This document shows, piece by piece, positions 35,406-36,471 of a stretch of DNA of 36,471 bases. Positions within the stretch are counted from its first letter, which is position 1. Every line of letters starts with the position of its first letter. Where the stretch lies: the NCBI RefSeq assembly GCF_000157995.1, contig NZ_GG657557.1:54211-90681 (forward strand), given 5' to 3'. The notes below the pieces were generated by a model, which saw nothing but the letters and a program-made list of their open reading frames with translations, was not told where the DNA came from and did no database searches. This stretch comes from Holdemania filiformis DSM 12042. GTDB lineage: Bacteria > Bacillota_I > Bacilli_A > Erysipelotrichales > Erysipelotrichaceae. The position numbers were made by a program, and so were the translations under genes.

Positions 35406-36002
35406 TCAGCGGTCAAAAGCCGGATTGTAGCGATAGAAATTACGGCAGTCCAGATCCTTGCGGACAAAGTCAAGCGCTTCGCCGAAACGCTGGAAATGCA
35501 CGATTTCACGCTGACGTAAGAACAGCAGCGGGCCGTAGACTTCCGGATCCTTCGCTAAGCGCATCAGGTTCTCATACGTCGTGCGGGCTTTCTGTTCCGC
35601 TGCCAAATCCTCGGACAGATCGGTGATCGGATCCCCCTTGGACTGGATATACGCGGTTGTGTACGGCATGCCGTTGGCTCCCTGCGGATAGACGCCGGCT
35701 GTGTGATCGACGTAGTAATCCGCGGCGTTGGCCGCTTTGATCTGCTGAGCTGAACAACCCTTGAGCAGCTGGTAAACCATCGTCGCGATCATTTCTTCGT
35801 GCGCCATTTCTTCCGTGCCGATATCGGTCAATAATGCCCGGATTTCTGGATACGGCATCGCGTAGCGTTGATTCAGATAGCGGTCAGACGCGCCCTTTTC
35901 ACCATCCGAGCCGCCCAGCTGGGTAATGATCAGCTTGGCCATCGCCGGGTCCGGCTTCTGGATATTCACAGGATACTGCAGTTTTTTCTCATAGATCCAC
36001 AT
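35406..36002 (-). CDS. cotJC: Spore coat protein CotJC (manganese-catalase family)
   Basis: A 198-aa protein of the manganese catalase family found in the spore coat. The start MWIYEKKLQYPVNI is typical of CotJC. Ferritin-like helices carry the metal-site Glu/His residues in ALLTDIGTEEMAHEEMIATM and in LAAEQKARTTYENLM with REIVHFQRF. The length agrees with CotJC of other spore formers and is shorter than stand-alone Mn catalases. GGGAGGG lies eight bases before the ATG. It follows cotJB by three bases, so cotJABC is one operon, expected to be expressed late in the mother cell. It shows that the organism makes endospores or recently did. Confidence 0.95.
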   Translation of the reverse strand: MWIYEKKLQYPVNIQKPDPAMAKLIITQLGGSDGEKGASDRYLNQRYAMPYPEIRALLTDIGTEEMAHEEMIATMVYQLLKGCSAQQIKAANAADYYVDHTAGVYPQGANGMPYTTAYIQSKGDPITDLSEDLAAEQKARTTYENLMRLAKDPEVYGPLLFLRQREIVHFQRFGEALDFVRKDLDCRNFYRYNPAFDR

Positions 36003-36005
36003 GGT

Positions 36006-36251
36006 TTATCCCTCCCTTTCCCACGGCCATGGACTATTGACCCAATCCCAGCGGCGTCCGCGGCTGTCGCGGCTGGTCAGCGGTCCGCAGACGCGGTTGT
36101 ATTCTTCCGCAGCTTTGCGGCGCAAGCCGGTAACGTAACGATAGTAGCTCAGCGCCACCTCGCTGCGGGGATGAGTGTCCAGAAATAAGACAGCTTCCTG
36201 AATCGCAAAATCCAACTCCTGCAGCTCCCGCAGCAGCTCGTTTTTATTCAT
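36006..36251 (-). CDS. cotJB: Spore coat protein CotJB
   Basis: An 81-aa protein matching CotJB: LRELQELDFAIQEAVLFLDT, HPRSEVALSYYRYVTGL and a C-terminal WDWVNSPWPWE block rich in Trp and Pro. The family is found next to CotJC in Bacillus and Clostridium-type spore formers and belongs to the inner coat. The ATG lies eight bases after a run of six G, and the start overlaps the end of cotJA by eight bases, so translation is coupled. Its molecular activity is not known; it probably helps assemble the coat with the other two CotJ proteins. Confidence 0.93.
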   Translation of the reverse strand: MNKNELLRELQELDFAIQEAVLFLDTHPRSEVALSYYRYVTGLRRKAAEEYNRVCGPLTSRDSRGRRWDWVNSPWPWEREG

Positions 36252-36471
36252 CCTGACAGCCCCCCTTTCCTGTAAACGGCATATCCAGTTCTACGAACAG
36301 CGTTCCTCTTAATAAGGCGCGCGGACGATTATAGATTTCCCGTTTTCCATTCCACTGTTGGCGGGCGACATACGGCATCGCCAGGCTCATATCCGGACAG
36401 CGGTGATGATTACCGCAGCCATCGTCCTGGTCATGATCGTCATCACAGTCACAGTTGCAGCCGCAGCCTGG
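36244..36471 (-). CDS. cotJA: Spore coat protein CotJA, N-terminally cut by the window
   Basis: 75 residues are visible, the start being beyond the window. The C-terminal part (LAMPYVARQQW, then REIYNRPRALLRGTLFVELD and MPFTG) has the CotJA pattern. It is preceded by a stretch with many Cys, Asp and His (PGCGCNCDCDDDHDQDDGCG, then NHHRC), which is unusual and looks metal-binding. It is the first gene of cotJABC as far as can be seen and overlaps cotJB by eight bases. The promoter lies outside the window. CotJA is known to be needed for CotJC assembly in the coat of Bacillus subtilis. Confidence 0.85.
   Translation of the reverse strand, partial: PGCGCNCDCDDDHDQDDGCGNHHRCPDMSLAMPYVARQQWNGKREIYNRPRALLRGTLFVELDMPFTGKGGCQDE

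Overview
The window looks like chromosomal DNA of a spore-forming, gut-type Firmicute with about 50% GC. It carries a cotJABC spore-coat cluster, AGGAGG-type ribosome binding sites, a T-box leader and BglG/LicT antitermination. My best guess is an Erysipelotrichia-like (Holdemania-like) organism, but this rests on gene content and GC only.

Layout. 1-3345 (minus strand): a β-glucoside operon, licT1 - PTS EIIBCA - 6-phospho-β-glucosidase. It has its own promoter, a cre-like site, and a RAT/terminator switch before both licT1 and the PTS gene. The glucosidase has a one-base frameshift at the window edge. 3404-4135: a SIS-domain phosphosugar protein. 4190-7670: an AT-rich island with an XRE-cupin regulator divergent from a PLP decarboxylase that resembles gut tryptophan decarboxylases, plus a small XRE regulator. 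7672-14401 (minus): a second, larger β-glucoside operon, licT2 - EIIBC/(EIIA) - amidohydrolase - GH1 - metallo-β-lactamase-fold hydrolase - NagB-like protein. 14743-14925: a small basic protein with a strong ribosome binding site. 15131-18317 (minus): a TrpXYZ-type ABC importer behind a T-box whose best specifier is UGG (Trp). 18412-21046: a class A penicillin-binding protein. 21121-25206 (minus): an unknown protein, a bactofilin, YqeY, a BTAD-type regulator with a degenerate GGDEF-like tail, and DapB. 25322-29229: a small spore-associated-looking protein, an unknown protein on the minus strand, an ABC exporter and a YwaF-like membrane protein. 29318-30393: chorismate mutase, tRNA-Ala(CGC) and a PH-like protein. 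30594-35103 (minus): a solute-binding lipoprotein followed by a membrane GGDEF-EAL protein, with no permease genes. 35406-36471 (minus): cotJC, cotJB and a partial cotJA.

How it fits together. The two β-glucoside operons import and phosphorylate glycosides, hydrolyse them with GH1 enzymes, and are switched by paralogous antiterminators whose RAT elements differ at matching positions. The most unusual signal is in the second operon. EIIBC ends in a stop codon directly after a run of seven A (A AAA AAA), and the EIIA domain follows in the -1 frame with no usable start. A -1 frameshift there would give a 617-aa EIIBCA, close to the 613 aa of the in-frame paralogue. This is either programmed recoding or a one-base deletion, and the sequence alone cannot decide. 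Other points of interest are a perfect-consensus promoter that leads into no convincing gene, a likely ATC start codon, and a Trp importer in the same region as a Trp-decarboxylase-like enzyme.
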